From assembly GCA_025960445.1 (NCBI GenBank), contig JAICIT010000004.1, positions 1 through 20,514 on the forward strand: DNA of 20,514 bases. The letters are read 5' to 3'. Every line of letters starts with the position of its first letter. The stretch's first letter is position 1. The translations under genes were made by a program, and so were the position numbers. The DNA comes from Bradyrhizobium sp. Its GTDB lineage: Bacteria > Pseudomonadota > Alphaproteobacteria > Rhizobiales > Xanthobacteraceae. Shown piece by piece: positions 1 to 7,514 of the stretch. Under the pieces are notes generated by a model. That model ran no database searches, had not been told where the DNA came from, and saw nothing but the letters and a program-made list of their open reading frames with translations.

Positions 1-116
1 CCACGTTCGATGGTCTCGGCCGAGGACTCGGCTCCGACCGCGCTAGAGCTGAATGCGGTGCACAAAAGCGCGATCGCGACAATCGTACGCATTGTGCAAT
101 GTTGTGCCTGCGCCAT
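1..116 (-). CDS. N-terminal fragment of a secreted protein, cut by the left edge
   Basis: Reading leftward from an ATG at 116, the frame stays open for 38 codons to the window edge. A GGGAG ribosome binding site lies 5 bases upstream of the ATG (122-126 on the plus strand). The peptide begins MAQAQHCTMRTIVAIALL and continues through a short hydrophobic core to SSSAVGAES, which looks like a Sec signal peptide with a cleavage site after the VGA segment. A second ATG at 92 (MRTIVAIA) gives an even more typical signal peptide and could be the true start. The mature part is too short to assign a family. The gene is divergent from the oxidoreductase at 406, so the 289 bases between them should hold promoters for both. 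I am fairly sure this is a real gene start but cannot name the product. Confidence 0.6.
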   Translation of the reverse strand, partial: MAQAQHCTMRTIVAIALLCTAFSSSAVGAESSAETIER

Positions 117-405
117 TTTGTCTCCCGCTCCCCTCACTATAGCGCAACACGCCCGGAAGTGTGTCAGCTCGTTTCGCGGCAGGCACGTGTCGCGACATAA
201 ATCGAAAGGGCCGCGCCAAGTCGGGGCACGAAATTGCAATTTGCCGGGGAGGGTCTGCCATGACGGAGATTTGGGGTGCGCGCTGCGTAAAAATCGACAT
301 AGACTAGCCCGAGTTCGGACTTGGAGTGGGGCGCCAGCCTTGTTCTAAGCGGTTGAATGGCTAGTTAAAAACAGTCGCAGCGGCAAGCGCGCAACGAGGA
401 TTCTA
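117..405. other. Divergent intergenic region before the ferredoxin oxidoreductase
   Basis: This stretch separates two divergent genes and should contain both promoters. On the plus strand the best sigma70-like match I see is TTGGAG (321-326), a 17-base gap and TCTAAG (344-349), which is weak. A 16-codon reading frame (260-307) follows a strong GGGGAGGG element but has no recognisable product. I see no clear operator palindrome or terminator. Confidence 0.3.
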
Positions 406-3400
406 ATGGGCATCAACCAAGGTCCGATCAGTCTCGATCAGAAATATACCCAGCACTCCGGCCACATCTTCCTGACCGGCATACAGGCGCTGGTTCGCTT
501 GCCAATGGCGCAAATCCGCCGCGACCGCGCCGCCGGTCTCAATACCGCCGGCTTCGTGACGGGGTACCGTGGCTCGCCACTCGGCGGTTACGACCAGCAA
601 TTATTCGCGGCGAGAAAACACCTCGAGCAGTACAACATCAAGTTTCAGCCGGGCGTGAATGAGGATCTGGCCGCTACCGCGATCTGGGGCTCGCAGCAGC
701 TCAATCTTTCGCCGGGCGCGCGGCATGATGGCGTCGTCGGCATCTGGTACGGCAAGGGTCCGGGCGTCGATCGCTGCGGCGACGTGTTTCGCCACGGCAA
801 CGCCGCGGGATCAGCCCGGAATGGCGGCGTGCTTTGTCTGGCCGGCGACGATCACGGCGCGAAATCCTCCACCGTGCCGCATCAGTCCGATCACGCCTTC
901 GTCTCGGCGCTGATGCCCTATCTGTATCCGTCAAGCATCCATGAAATGATCGAGATGGGACTGCTCGGCATTGCGATGTCGCGCTATTCCGGCTGCTGGG
1001 TCGGCATGAAAGTGATTACCGAGACCGTGGAGACCACGGCCGAGATCGACCTTTCCGACGAGATGAAGCCGTTCATTATTCCGACCGATTTCGAGATGCC
1101 GCCAGGCGGTCTCAATCTGCGCTGGCCCGATGACCGCTACGATCAGGACCGCCGGCTACAGGATTACAAAGGCTTTGCGGCGATCGCTTTTGCGCGCGCA
1201 AACAAAGTCAACCGCATCACCATGGACTCGCCGAACGCGCGGTTCGGCATCATGGCCTCCGGCAAAAGCTACGAGGATATCCGTCAGGCGTTGCGCGAGC
1301 TCGGCGTAACGCCCGAAGTCGCCGCGAAGATCGGCTTGCGGCTGTACAAGATCGGCATGCCGTGGCCGCTGGAGCCTCAGGGTGTACGCGAATTCGCGGT
1401 CGGGCTCGAAGAGATCATGATCATCGAAGAGCGCCGCGAGATCGTCGAAAACCAGGTCAAGCAGGAACTCTTCAACTGGCGGGACGACGTGCGGCCGCGC
1501 ATCGTCGGTAAAATGGACGAGCACGATAAGCGCTTCCTGCCGTTTGCGGAAGAACTCAGCGTCGCCTCGCTGGCGAGCTCGTTGACGGAGCGGTTGCTGC
1601 GGCTGAACCTTAATCCTGAAATCGCGGCGATGCTGCGCGCCAAGGCCGACTGGTTCAACGGCCGGCAGGCCACGCAAATGCAGGCGGTCGCGCCCATCAC
1701 CCGCACGCCGTATTTCTGCTCGGGTTGTCCGCACAACACTTCGACCAATGTTCCGGACGGAAGCCGCGCCTTCGCCGGCATCGGCTGCCATTTCATGTCG
1801 CTCTGGATGAACCGGAATACTGAAACCTTTACCCACATGGGCGGCGAGGGCGTGCCCTGGGTCGGCGTTGCGCCCTTCACGAACGAAGAACACGTTTTCG
1901 CCAACCTCGGAGATGGCACCTATTTCCATTCCGGAAGTCTGGCGATCCGTCAGGCGGTCGCCTCCAAGGCCAACATCACCTACAAGATCCTCTACAACGA
2001 TGCGACCGCGATGACCGGCGGCCAGCATGTCGATGGCGAGCTCTCACCGCAGCAGATCACCTTCCAGCTTCACTCCGAAGGCATTCGTGAAATCTATCTG
2101 GTCTCGGAAAACCCTGATGCGTATCCGGCTTCCGAGATCGCACCGGGCACCAAGACGGCGCATCGCGATGAACTCGATGCGGTGCAGAAGACCCTGCGAC
2201 AGGTGAAGGGTGCGTCCGCGATCGTTTTCGTCCAAACCTGCGCCGCTGAAAAGCGCCGCCGCCGCAAACGCGGCACGCTAGAGGATCCGCAGCGTCGCGT
2301 ATTCATCAATCCCGCCGTCTGTGAGGGCTGCGGCGACTGCTCGGTGCAATCGAATTGTATCTCGGTCGAGCCGCTGGAGACCGAGCTCGGGCGCAAGCGC
2401 GTCATCAATCAATCGACCTGCAACAAGGACTATTCCTGTCTGAAGGGCTTCTGCCCGTCTTTCGTGACTGTCGATGGCGGCAAGCTGCGCCGTCGCGCAC
2501 CGGCCGATCTCGGTAATATCGGCGACCTGCCCGAGCCGGCGTCTCGCCCGTCATTGGATCGGCCTTACAATGTCGCGGTTGGCGGCGTCGGCGGTACCGG
2601 CGTGCTGACGATCGGGGCCCTGCTAGGGATGGCCGCGCATATCGAAGGCAAGGCCAGCATGATCCTGGATATGTCGGGACTTGCCCAAAAAGGTGGCGCG
2701 GTGTTGAGCCACGTTCGGCTCTCCGAGCACACGGCCGATGTTACCTGTTCGCGGATCGTCACCGGCACCGCCGATCTCGTTATCGCCGCCGACGAGGTCG
2801 TGGCTGCGGCCAAGGAGACGATTACGCTGTGTGAATCGAGCCGTACCCATGGCGTGATCAATAGTCACATGATTCCGACCGCTGATTTCATCCTCAATCG
2901 TGATTTCAATTTCCAGAGCCGCAACGTCAATCATGTCCTTGAAACGGCATTGCGGAAGGATTCATGCTTCTTTGATTTCACCAAACCGGCAGAAATCCTG
3001 CTCGGCGATTCCATCGCCACCAACATGATGATGATGGGCTACGCCTATCAAAAAGGATTGCTGCCGCTGTCCGCGAGCTCGATCGAGCAGGCGATCGAGG
3101 TGAACGGGGTTGCGATCAAGATGAACCAGCAAGCCTTCCAGCTTGGGCGATTGGCGGCGGCCGATCCAGCTCGGCTCATCACTATGATGAAGGGGCATGA
3201 CGAGACCGTCGCCCCGCGGACGCTTGATGTGATGTCGCTCGATGAGATCATCGCCCATCGCACAGCGTTCCTGACCGATTACCAGAACGGAAAACTCGCG
3301 AAGCGTTATCGGGATCTGGTGAGCCAGGTGCGCGATGCCGCGCTCAATGGAGGCTTCGGCGATGAGCTGCCGCGCGCGGTGGCAATCAACTACGCCAAGC

Positions 3401-3897
3401 TACTCGCCTACAAGGATGAGTATGAAGTGGCGCGACTTTTCACCGACGGACGATTCGAACAGCAGATGCGCGATCAGTTCGATGGCGATTTCAAGATCAG
3501 CTTCAATCTCGCGCCGCCATTGCTTTCGAGCGGCAAGGATGCGCTGGGACGCCCAAAAAAGCGCGCGTTCGGCTCGTGGATGCTGCCGCTGTTCCGGATG
3601 CTGGCCAAAATGCGTGGCCTGCGCGGCACCGCCTTCGACATCTTCGGCTATAGCGCCGATCGCAAGCTGGAGCGCGACCTGATTACTGGCTATGAAAAAG
3701 ATGTGGCGCACGTGCTCACGGTGCTCTCGCCGTTGACGATCGACACCGCGATCGAGATTCTCTCGTTGCCGGATCGCATCCGTGGCTTCGGGCCGGTCAA
3801 GGAAAAATCCGTGCAGGACGCGAAACTTCGCTACGCGCAATTGGCAAAGGACCTTGCCAATCCGCCGCCCGCGCCTCGGCAGATCGCGGCGGAGTAG
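406..3897 (+). CDS. Indolepyruvate/2-oxoacid:ferredoxin oxidoreductase, fused single chain
   Basis: This 1163-residue protein should oxidatively decarboxylate aryl-pyruvates or related 2-oxoacids to acyl-CoA, passing electrons to ferredoxin in the cytoplasm. The first ~390 residues are the pyrimidine-binding half. The thiamine diphosphate domain follows, with CSGCPHN at 438 and GDGT at 502 leading to Asn531. An iron-sulfur segment has Cys639, 642, 645 and 651, then Cys672, 678 and 683. The gamma (IorB-like) domain starts at the GGVGGTG motif at 726. The last ~230 residues match the DUF6537-type extension typical of fused proteobacterial enzymes. The ATG at 406 has a CGAGGA ribosome binding site. 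It stands alone, divergent from the gene at the left edge and followed by a gene-free region. The family is clear; the actual substrate (indolepyruvate, phenylpyruvate or another 2-oxoacid) cannot be read from sequence. Confidence 0.93.
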   Translation: MGINQGPISLDQKYTQHSGHIFLTGIQALVRLPMAQIRRDRAAGLNTAGFVTGYRGSPLGGYDQQLFAARKHLEQYNIKFQPGVNEDLAATAIWGSQQLNLSPGARHDGVVGIWYGKGPGVDRCGDVFRHGNAAGSARNGGVLCLAGDDHGAKSSTVPHQSDHAFVSALMPYLYPSSIHEMIEMGLLGIAMSRYSGCWVGMKVITETVETTAEIDLSDEMKPFIIPTDFEMPPGGLNLRWPDDRYDQDRRLQDYKGFAAIAFARANKVNRITMDSPNARFGIMASGKSYEDIRQALRELGVTPEVAAKIGLRLYKIGMPWPLEPQGVREFAVGLEEIMIIEERREIVENQVKQELFNWRDDVRPRIVGKMDEHDKRFLPFAEELSVASLASSLTERLLRLNLNPEIAAMLRAKADWFNGRQATQMQAVAPITRTPYFCSGCPHNTSTNVPDGSRAFAGIGCHFMSLWMNRNTETFTHMGGEGVPWVGVAPFTNEEHVFANLGDGTYFHSGSLAIRQAVASKANITYKILYNDATAMTGGQHVDGELSPQQITFQLHSEGIREIYLVSENPDAYPASEIAPGTKTAHRDELDAVQKTLRQVKGASAIVFVQTCAAEKRRRRKRGTLEDPQRRVFINPAVCEGCGDCSVQSNCISVEPLETELGRKRVINQSTCNKDYSCLKGFCPSFVTVDGGKLRRRAPADLGNIGDLPEPASRPSLDRPYNVAVGGVGGTGVLTIGALLGMAAHIEGKASMILDMSGLAQKGGAVLSHVRLSEHTADVTCSRIVTGTADLVIAADEVVAAAKETITLCESSRTHGVINSHMIPTADFILNRDFNFQSRNVNHVLETALRKDSCFFDFTKPAEILLGDSIATNMMMMGYAYQKGLLPLSASSIEQAIEVNGVAIKMNQQAFQLGRLAAADPARLITMMKGHDETVAPRTLDVMSLDEIIAHRTAFLTDYQNGKLAKRYRDLVSQVRDAALNGGFGDELPRAVAINYAKLLAYKDEYEVARLFTDGRFEQQMRDQFDGDFKISFNLAPPLLSSGKDALGRPKKRAFGSWMLPLFRMLAKMRGLRGTAFDIFGYSADRKLERDLITGYEKDVAHVLTVLSPLTIDTAIEILSLPDRIRGFGPVKEKSVQDAKLRYAQLAKDLANPPPAPRQIAAE

Positions 3898-4064
3898 TCC
3901 GGGCGGCGTGGCCATCGTCAGGCGCGGCGACTGCGCCTTGGGCTGGATCGTCCGATGCAGTGACGAGCTGATTTGCCCGGCGGGCGCTGCTGCGAAATAG
4001 CTGTCCAGCCCCGTTTGCAAAGAACATTTTCGTTCTCGTTCGACGCAAATCACTTCATAAGCGC

Positions 4065-4465
4065 CGTCGTCTCGTCCCATTTGAGGGGCGATCGCGATCG
4101 TCACGAACGCGGGACGGGATGCGATGGACGCTGATGTGCCGCTGACGAACGGCATGTGAGGCGGACGGCGAAGTCGTGTGGTTCTGACGTCTCGACGCTG
4201 GCGTCAAGTTGGCGGGAAGTATCCCGCCGGCGACGGTGACAACAAAGCCCGATCACCGGGAAGATCACGTTATAAGCCGTAAAACCATTGCGTGCGGGAA
4301 TGCCGGGTGAGTCCGGTGAACCCACAGTGACTACGCTCGTGTGGTTCTATTTTTTCCCACGCGAGGCTGCGGGTGCATCGAGCACCCGGCATTCCCCACG
4401 CCCTCTGAGTTCAGATGGCACTACACGATGCAAAACTCGCGCACTGCGCGGCGAGATCGCGGAGG
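4065..4465. repeat. Dispersed intergenic repeat of Bradyrhizobium type, hairpin-rich
   Basis: The block contains a 12-base perfect palindrome CGATCGCGATCG at 4089-4100, a perfect hairpin GGCGGGA-AGTA-TCCCGCC at 4211-4228, and another, GGGTGC-ATCGA-GCACCC, at 4371-4387. A long-range inverted repeat pairs 4291-4309 with 4383-4400, with a single bulged base. A translated frame inside it reads SRVVLTSRRWRQVGGK and another reads TRGCGCIEHPAFP. I remember near-identical peptides as recurrent spurious ORF products in Bradyrhizobium annotations, which marks this as a multicopy non-coding repeat. The exact ends are guesses, and copy number cannot be judged from one copy. Confidence 0.6.
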
Positions 4466-4511
4466 TGTAACTGGGACTGTCTGGCTGTTTGAAGTTGGGC
4501 GGCTGTATCTT

Positions 4512-4671
4512 ATTCCTCCCACTTGTGGAGGGAGGGCACATCGTGAGCTGCGCAAACGATGATGTGTCGGGTGGGGCTACTTCGTCTATGGGCGAGCTGC
4601 CCCCACCCGGCGCTTCGCGCCACCCTAAGAGCGAGCTTCGCTCGTATCGACCCCACAAAAAAGGGGAGGGA
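4512..4671. repeat. Second intergenic element of nested inverted repeats
   Basis: The ends form an imperfect inverted pair: a CCTCCCACTTGTGGAGG-like arm near 4515-4532 and a CCCCACAAAAAAGGGGAGG arm at 4651-4669. Inside, GGGTGGGGC (4569-4577) pairs with GCCCCCACCC (4599-4608) apart from one extra C. Two small hairpins follow: GGCGC-TTC-GCGCC at 4609-4621 and GAGCGA-GCT-TCGCTC at 4629-4643. The pattern resembles the CCTCCCC-TTGTGGGGAGG family of palindromic intergenic elements common in alphaproteobacteria. No coding content is visible. It may be a small non-autonomous element or a source of RNA structure. Confidence 0.5.
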
Positions 4672-4713
4672 TGAGAAGAGAGACCTTTCGTTTAGCCATA
4701 TGGAAATCTTCTG

Positions 4714-4727
4714 AGCCGTTTACGGCT
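4714..4727 (-). terminator. Small hairpin downstream of the minus-strand SDR
   Basis: AGCCG-TTTA-CGGCT, extendable to a 6-bp stem with a 2-base loop, lies about 30 bases beyond the stop codon of the SDR that ends at 4759. No clear run of T follows on the minus strand, so it could be only part of the termination signal. Confidence 0.25.
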
Positions 4728-4758
4728 ACAAGAGGAAGTCCGCTATGATCAGCAATTC

Positions 4759-5538
4759 TCAAAACGCCGTGTAGCCGCCATCAATTACGAAACAATCAGC
4801 GGTATGATATGACGAAGCCTTGCTCATCAAATAAACGGCGATGCCACCGAAATCGCTCGGCTCGCCGAAACGGCGCACTGGAATTCGCGGCATCACATTG
4901 GCTACGAACTTCTCGTTGCTCATGATACCGGCGGTCATGTCGCTCTTGATCCAGCCGGGCAGGATGGCATTGGAAGTGACGCCATGGCGCGCCAACTCGA
5001 CCGCAAGCGCCCGCACCAGCGCGTTGATGGCAGCTTTGGTCGCGGCATAATGCTCGTTGCGCGCCGTGCCGAACAGCGAGGCCAGGCTCGATGTCGCAAC
5101 CAGGCGGCCGAACGGATCGCCGGCGCTGGCGCGCTCCGTCATGTGGCGCGCCGCCGCCTGAAATACATGAAAGACGCCGTCGAGATTGGTTGCGAACATC
5201 GTTCGCCATTGTTCCTGGGTGCGGTCGATGAAGGCGTGCCGCCCGCCGCCGCCGATTCCGGCATTGGCGAAGCAGCCATCGACCCGCCCGAACCGGTCAA
5301 GGGTAGCGGCCATTGCAGATTTGACGCCGGAAGCGTCGGTGACGTCGCAAACGCGGGTGTCGACCTTGCCGCTGCACCCGGACATGGCTGCCGCTGCGCT
5401 CGCGTTCTTGTCTGCGTTGCGCCCCCAGATCGAGACGTTGCAGCCTGCGGTCGCCAGCGCCTGCGCGATGCCGAGGCCAATGCCGCCATTGCCACCGGTG
5501 ATGACGGCTACGCGGCCGGTGAGGTCAAAAATACTCAT
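4759..5538 (-). CDS. SDR-family NAD(P)-dependent oxidoreductase, classical type
   Basis: This 259-residue protein has the layout of a classical short-chain dehydrogenase: TGGNGGIG cofactor loop at 14-21, NAG at 92-94, and a canonical Ser151-Tyr164-Lys168 active site (the Tyr is in YAATK). It should reversibly oxidise a hydroxyl group, and its neighbours suggest a 3-hydroxyacyl-CoA or similar alcohol substrate; sequence alone does not settle this. The chosen ATG at 5538 has GGAAA six bases upstream. A TTG at 5550 would add METL and is less likely. The C-terminus VIDGGYTAF is typical of complete family members. It is divergent from the crotonase at 5713 and may share its ~170-bp control region. 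Alternatives are 3-oxoacyl-reductase (FabG-like) or sugar-alcohol dehydrogenase activity. Confidence 0.88.
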   Translation of the reverse strand: MSIFDLTGRVAVITGGNGGIGLGIAQALATAGCNVSIWGRNADKNASAAAAMSGCSGKVDTRVCDVTDASGVKSAMAATLDRFGRVDGCFANAGIGGGGRHAFIDRTQEQWRTMFATNLDGVFHVFQAAARHMTERASAGDPFGRLVATSSLASLFGTARNEHYAATKAAINALVRALAVELARHGVTSNAILPGWIKSDMTAGIMSNEKFVANVMPRIPVRRFGEPSDFGGIAVYLMSKASSYHTADCFVIDGGYTAF

Positions 5539-5712
5539 GAGCGTTTCCAATTTGTTTGCCGCGAGCTTAAATGTTGCGGTCCGATGGCGGGCAGGGCAAG
5601 GCTTCGTCGACGACCATGGACAAGCCCGCTCAGAAAATCAAATATGGCCCGGAAAATCGAAACGTTTCGCCGCGGGACGGAATAACGCGGGCAACATCCC
5701 ATGAGGAAATCA

Positions 5713-6504
5713 ATGCAGTTCAAGCACGCCACGCTCGATGTCGACGGTCCCGTGGCCATTCTCAGGCTCGACCATCAGGAAGTCATGAATGCGGTTTCGA
5801 TGGACATGCTCGGGGGGCTCGCTGAGGCACTCGACGCCATCAAAGACCAAAAGTCCGAGCTCCGCTGCGTGGTATTGACGGGCGCCGGGCGCGCGTTCTG
5901 CACCGGGGCCAATTTGCAGGGAAGAAACAACCAGAAGCCGGGCAAGAGCAACGCGGGCGCTTCGCTCGAGATCGGCTTTCATCCGTTCCTGCGGCGGTTG
6001 CGCAACCTGCATTGTCCGTTGGTCACCGCGGTCAATGGCCCAGCCGCCGGTGCCGGCATGAGCTTCGCGCTCATGGGCGATATGATCCTGTGCGCCCGAT
6101 CGGCCTATTTTCTACAGGCGTTCCGGCGCATCGGGCTGGTGCCGGATTGCGGATCGACCTGGCTGTTGCCCCGGCTGATCGGCAAGGCGCGCTCGGTGGA
6201 ATTGTCGCTGATGGGCGAGCGGCTTCCGGCCGAGAAGGCGCTGGAATGGGGTCTCGTCAACCGCGTCTGTGACGACGCGGTGCTGATGGCAGAAAGCATG
6301 AAGCTTGCGCATGAACTCGCGAATGGTCCCACCGTCGCGCTATCGCTCATCCGCCAATTGTATTGGGAGAGCCCCGAGAATTCGTTCGAGGATCAGCTCA
6401 ATCTTGAGTTCAAATCGCAACGTGTGGCCGGCGCGGCGGAGGATTTCAAGGAAGGCGTCACTGCTTTCCTCGAGAAACGTCCGGCGAAGTTCAAGGGCAG
6501 ATAA
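5713..6504 (+). CDS. Crotonase-family protein, PaaG-like (probable enoyl-CoA isomerase rather than hydratase)
   Basis: This 263-residue protein has the crotonase fold signatures: AFCTGANL oxyanion segment near 61-68, NGPAAGAGMSFAL near 108-120 and a C-terminal EKRPAKFKGR tail. The two glutamates that catalyse hydration in rat enoyl-CoA hydratase (144 and 164) align with Ser117 and Phe137. Instead Asp145 sits in GLVPDCGSTWLLPRL, close to the Asp-containing GLIPDCGGTWLLPR motif of E. coli PaaG, an acyl-CoA isomerase. Isomerisation of an enoyl- or ring-type CoA ester is therefore more likely than hydration. The start at 5713 is chosen because GAGGAA lies just upstream; an ATG at 5701 would add four residues and has no good binding site. 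Its stop overlaps the start of the next gene by one base (TAATG), so the two are probably translationally coupled. Confidence 0.85.
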   Translation: MQFKHATLDVDGPVAILRLDHQEVMNAVSMDMLGGLAEALDAIKDQKSELRCVVLTGAGRAFCTGANLQGRNNQKPGKSNAGASLEIGFHPFLRRLRNLHCPLVTAVNGPAAGAGMSFALMGDMILCARSAYFLQAFRRIGLVPDCGSTWLLPRLIGKARSVELSLMGERLPAEKALEWGLVNRVCDDAVLMAESMKLAHELANGPTVALSLIRQLYWESPENSFEDQLNLEFKSQRVAGAAEDFKEGVTAFLEKRPAKFKGR

Positions 6505-7487
6505 TGCAGGCGTTGCTCGGCGACTGCGTTGCCTCATGGTATCCGGGCGCGAGCGGCGTGACTGGCGCGGTCAGATTATCCGGCGGCGCCAGTCAGGAGA
6601 CCTGGTCGTTTGATATCGTGCATCCCGATGGCAACGTCGGCGCCATCTTGCGACGGGCGCCTCAAGGCTACGGCGCCGCGCCGTCCCGCGCGGCCGGGCT
6701 GAATGCCGAGGCCAGCTTGATGCAGCTTGCGCATGAGGCCGGCCTGCCGTCGCCAAGGGTGATGCATCTCTTGCAGCCGCAGGATCGCCTAGGCACCGGG
6801 TTCATCATGGAGCGGGTGGATGGCGAAACCATTCCGCGCAAGATCCTGCGCGATGAGCAATTTTCTCAAGCGCGCCCATTGCTCGCGCGGCAGCTCGGGA
6901 AAGTGCTGGCAGGCATCCATGGATTACCGCTCACTCAATTGCCGAAGCTTCGCCGCATGACGGCCGCAAAAGAAATCACCGAGCTTGAACGCGACTATCG
7001 CAGCTTTGAATGGCCACGCCCGGTGTTCGAGCTGGCGCTGCGCTGGCTGCAGGAACGCGATCCCGGCCCGCCCGCGGAGGTGACACTGGTGCACGGCGAC
7101 TTTCGCCATGGCAATCTCATCATCGGCCCGGATGGCGTGCGTGCGGTGCTGGACTGGGAACTCGCGCACCTTGGCGATCCGATGGAGGATCTCGGCTGGA
7201 TCTGCGTGAATTCGTGGCGCTTCGGCGAGATCGACAAGCCCGTCGGCGGATTTGGATCGCGGGAGGAGCTGTTCGCCGGATATCAAGCCGCGGGTCGCCG
7301 CGTCGATGCTGATCGCGTCATGTTCTGGGAAGTCATGGGTACGTTGCGTTGGGGCGTGATGTGCTGCGGCATGATGCAGCGTTTTCGCACCGGGCCCGAA
7401 CACTCCATCGAGCGGGCCATGATCGGCCGCCGCTCATCGGAAACCGAAATCGATCTGTTGCGGCTGCTTTCTCCGCGCCAGCCGTGA
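6504..7487 (+). CDS. APH-type phosphotransferase, LvaA/ACAD10-11 kinase-like
   Basis: This 327-residue protein has an aminoglycoside-phosphotransferase-like kinase fold. LSGGASQETW near 25-34 is the nucleotide loop, LVHGDFRHGNLI carries the catalytic His197-x-Asp199 with Asn204, and VLDWELAHLGDP carries metal-binding Asp217. This subfamily is linked to acyl-CoA genes rather than antibiotic resistance. Known relatives are the kinase domain of animal ACAD10/ACAD11 and LvaA of the Pseudomonas putida levulinate pathway, which phosphorylate 4-hydroxyacyl-CoA. The inferred role here is phosphorylation of a hydroxyacyl-CoA so that phosphate can be eliminated to give an enoyl-CoA. Its ATG overlaps the stop of the crotonase upstream, and a DUF6285 gene follows after 27 bp, so the three genes form one operon. 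The exact substrate is unknown. Confidence 0.85.
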   Translation: MQALLGDCVASWYPGASGVTGAVRLSGGASQETWSFDIVHPDGNVGAILRRAPQGYGAAPSRAAGLNAEASLMQLAHEAGLPSPRVMHLLQPQDRLGTGFIMERVDGETIPRKILRDEQFSQARPLLARQLGKVLAGIHGLPLTQLPKLRRMTAAKEITELERDYRSFEWPRPVFELALRWLQERDPGPPAEVTLVHGDFRHGNLIIGPDGVRAVLDWELAHLGDPMEDLGWICVNSWRFGEIDKPVGGFGSREELFAGYQAAGRRVDADRVMFWEVMGTLRWGVMCCGMMQRFRTGPEHSIERAMIGRRSSETEIDLLRLLSPRQP

Positions 7488-7514
7488 GCCTGAAAGCTGC
7501 AAAGCGAGTCTGAG

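Larger units (their letters stand above)
3898..4758. other. Gene-free region of 861 bp containing two structured repeats
   Basis: No reading frame here looks like a real protein; the open frames are short and their translations are low in family character. The first ~167 bases after the oxidoreductase stop hold nothing I recognise. From about 4065 to 4465 lies a hairpin-rich repeat, and from 4512 to 4671 a second element of nested inverted repeats. The last ~85 bases precede the stop codon of the minus-strand SDR and contain a small hairpin at 4714-4727. Confidence 0.7.

Noticed and set aside
321..349. Promoter TTGGAG-17-TCTAAG upstream of the oxidoreductase
   Set aside because: The -35 matches only three positions and similar scores occur by chance, so it is mentioned but not called.
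4341..4562. Possible 73-residue protein in the intergenic region
   Set aside because: It is a translation of the dispersed repeat (contains TRGCGCIEHPAFP), spans into the second element, and has no coding signature.
6504..7487. Aminoglycoside resistance gene
   Set aside because: The APH fold is shared, but the subfamily motifs and the acyl-CoA gene context point to a hydroxyacyl-CoA kinase-like protein, not a resistance enzyme.
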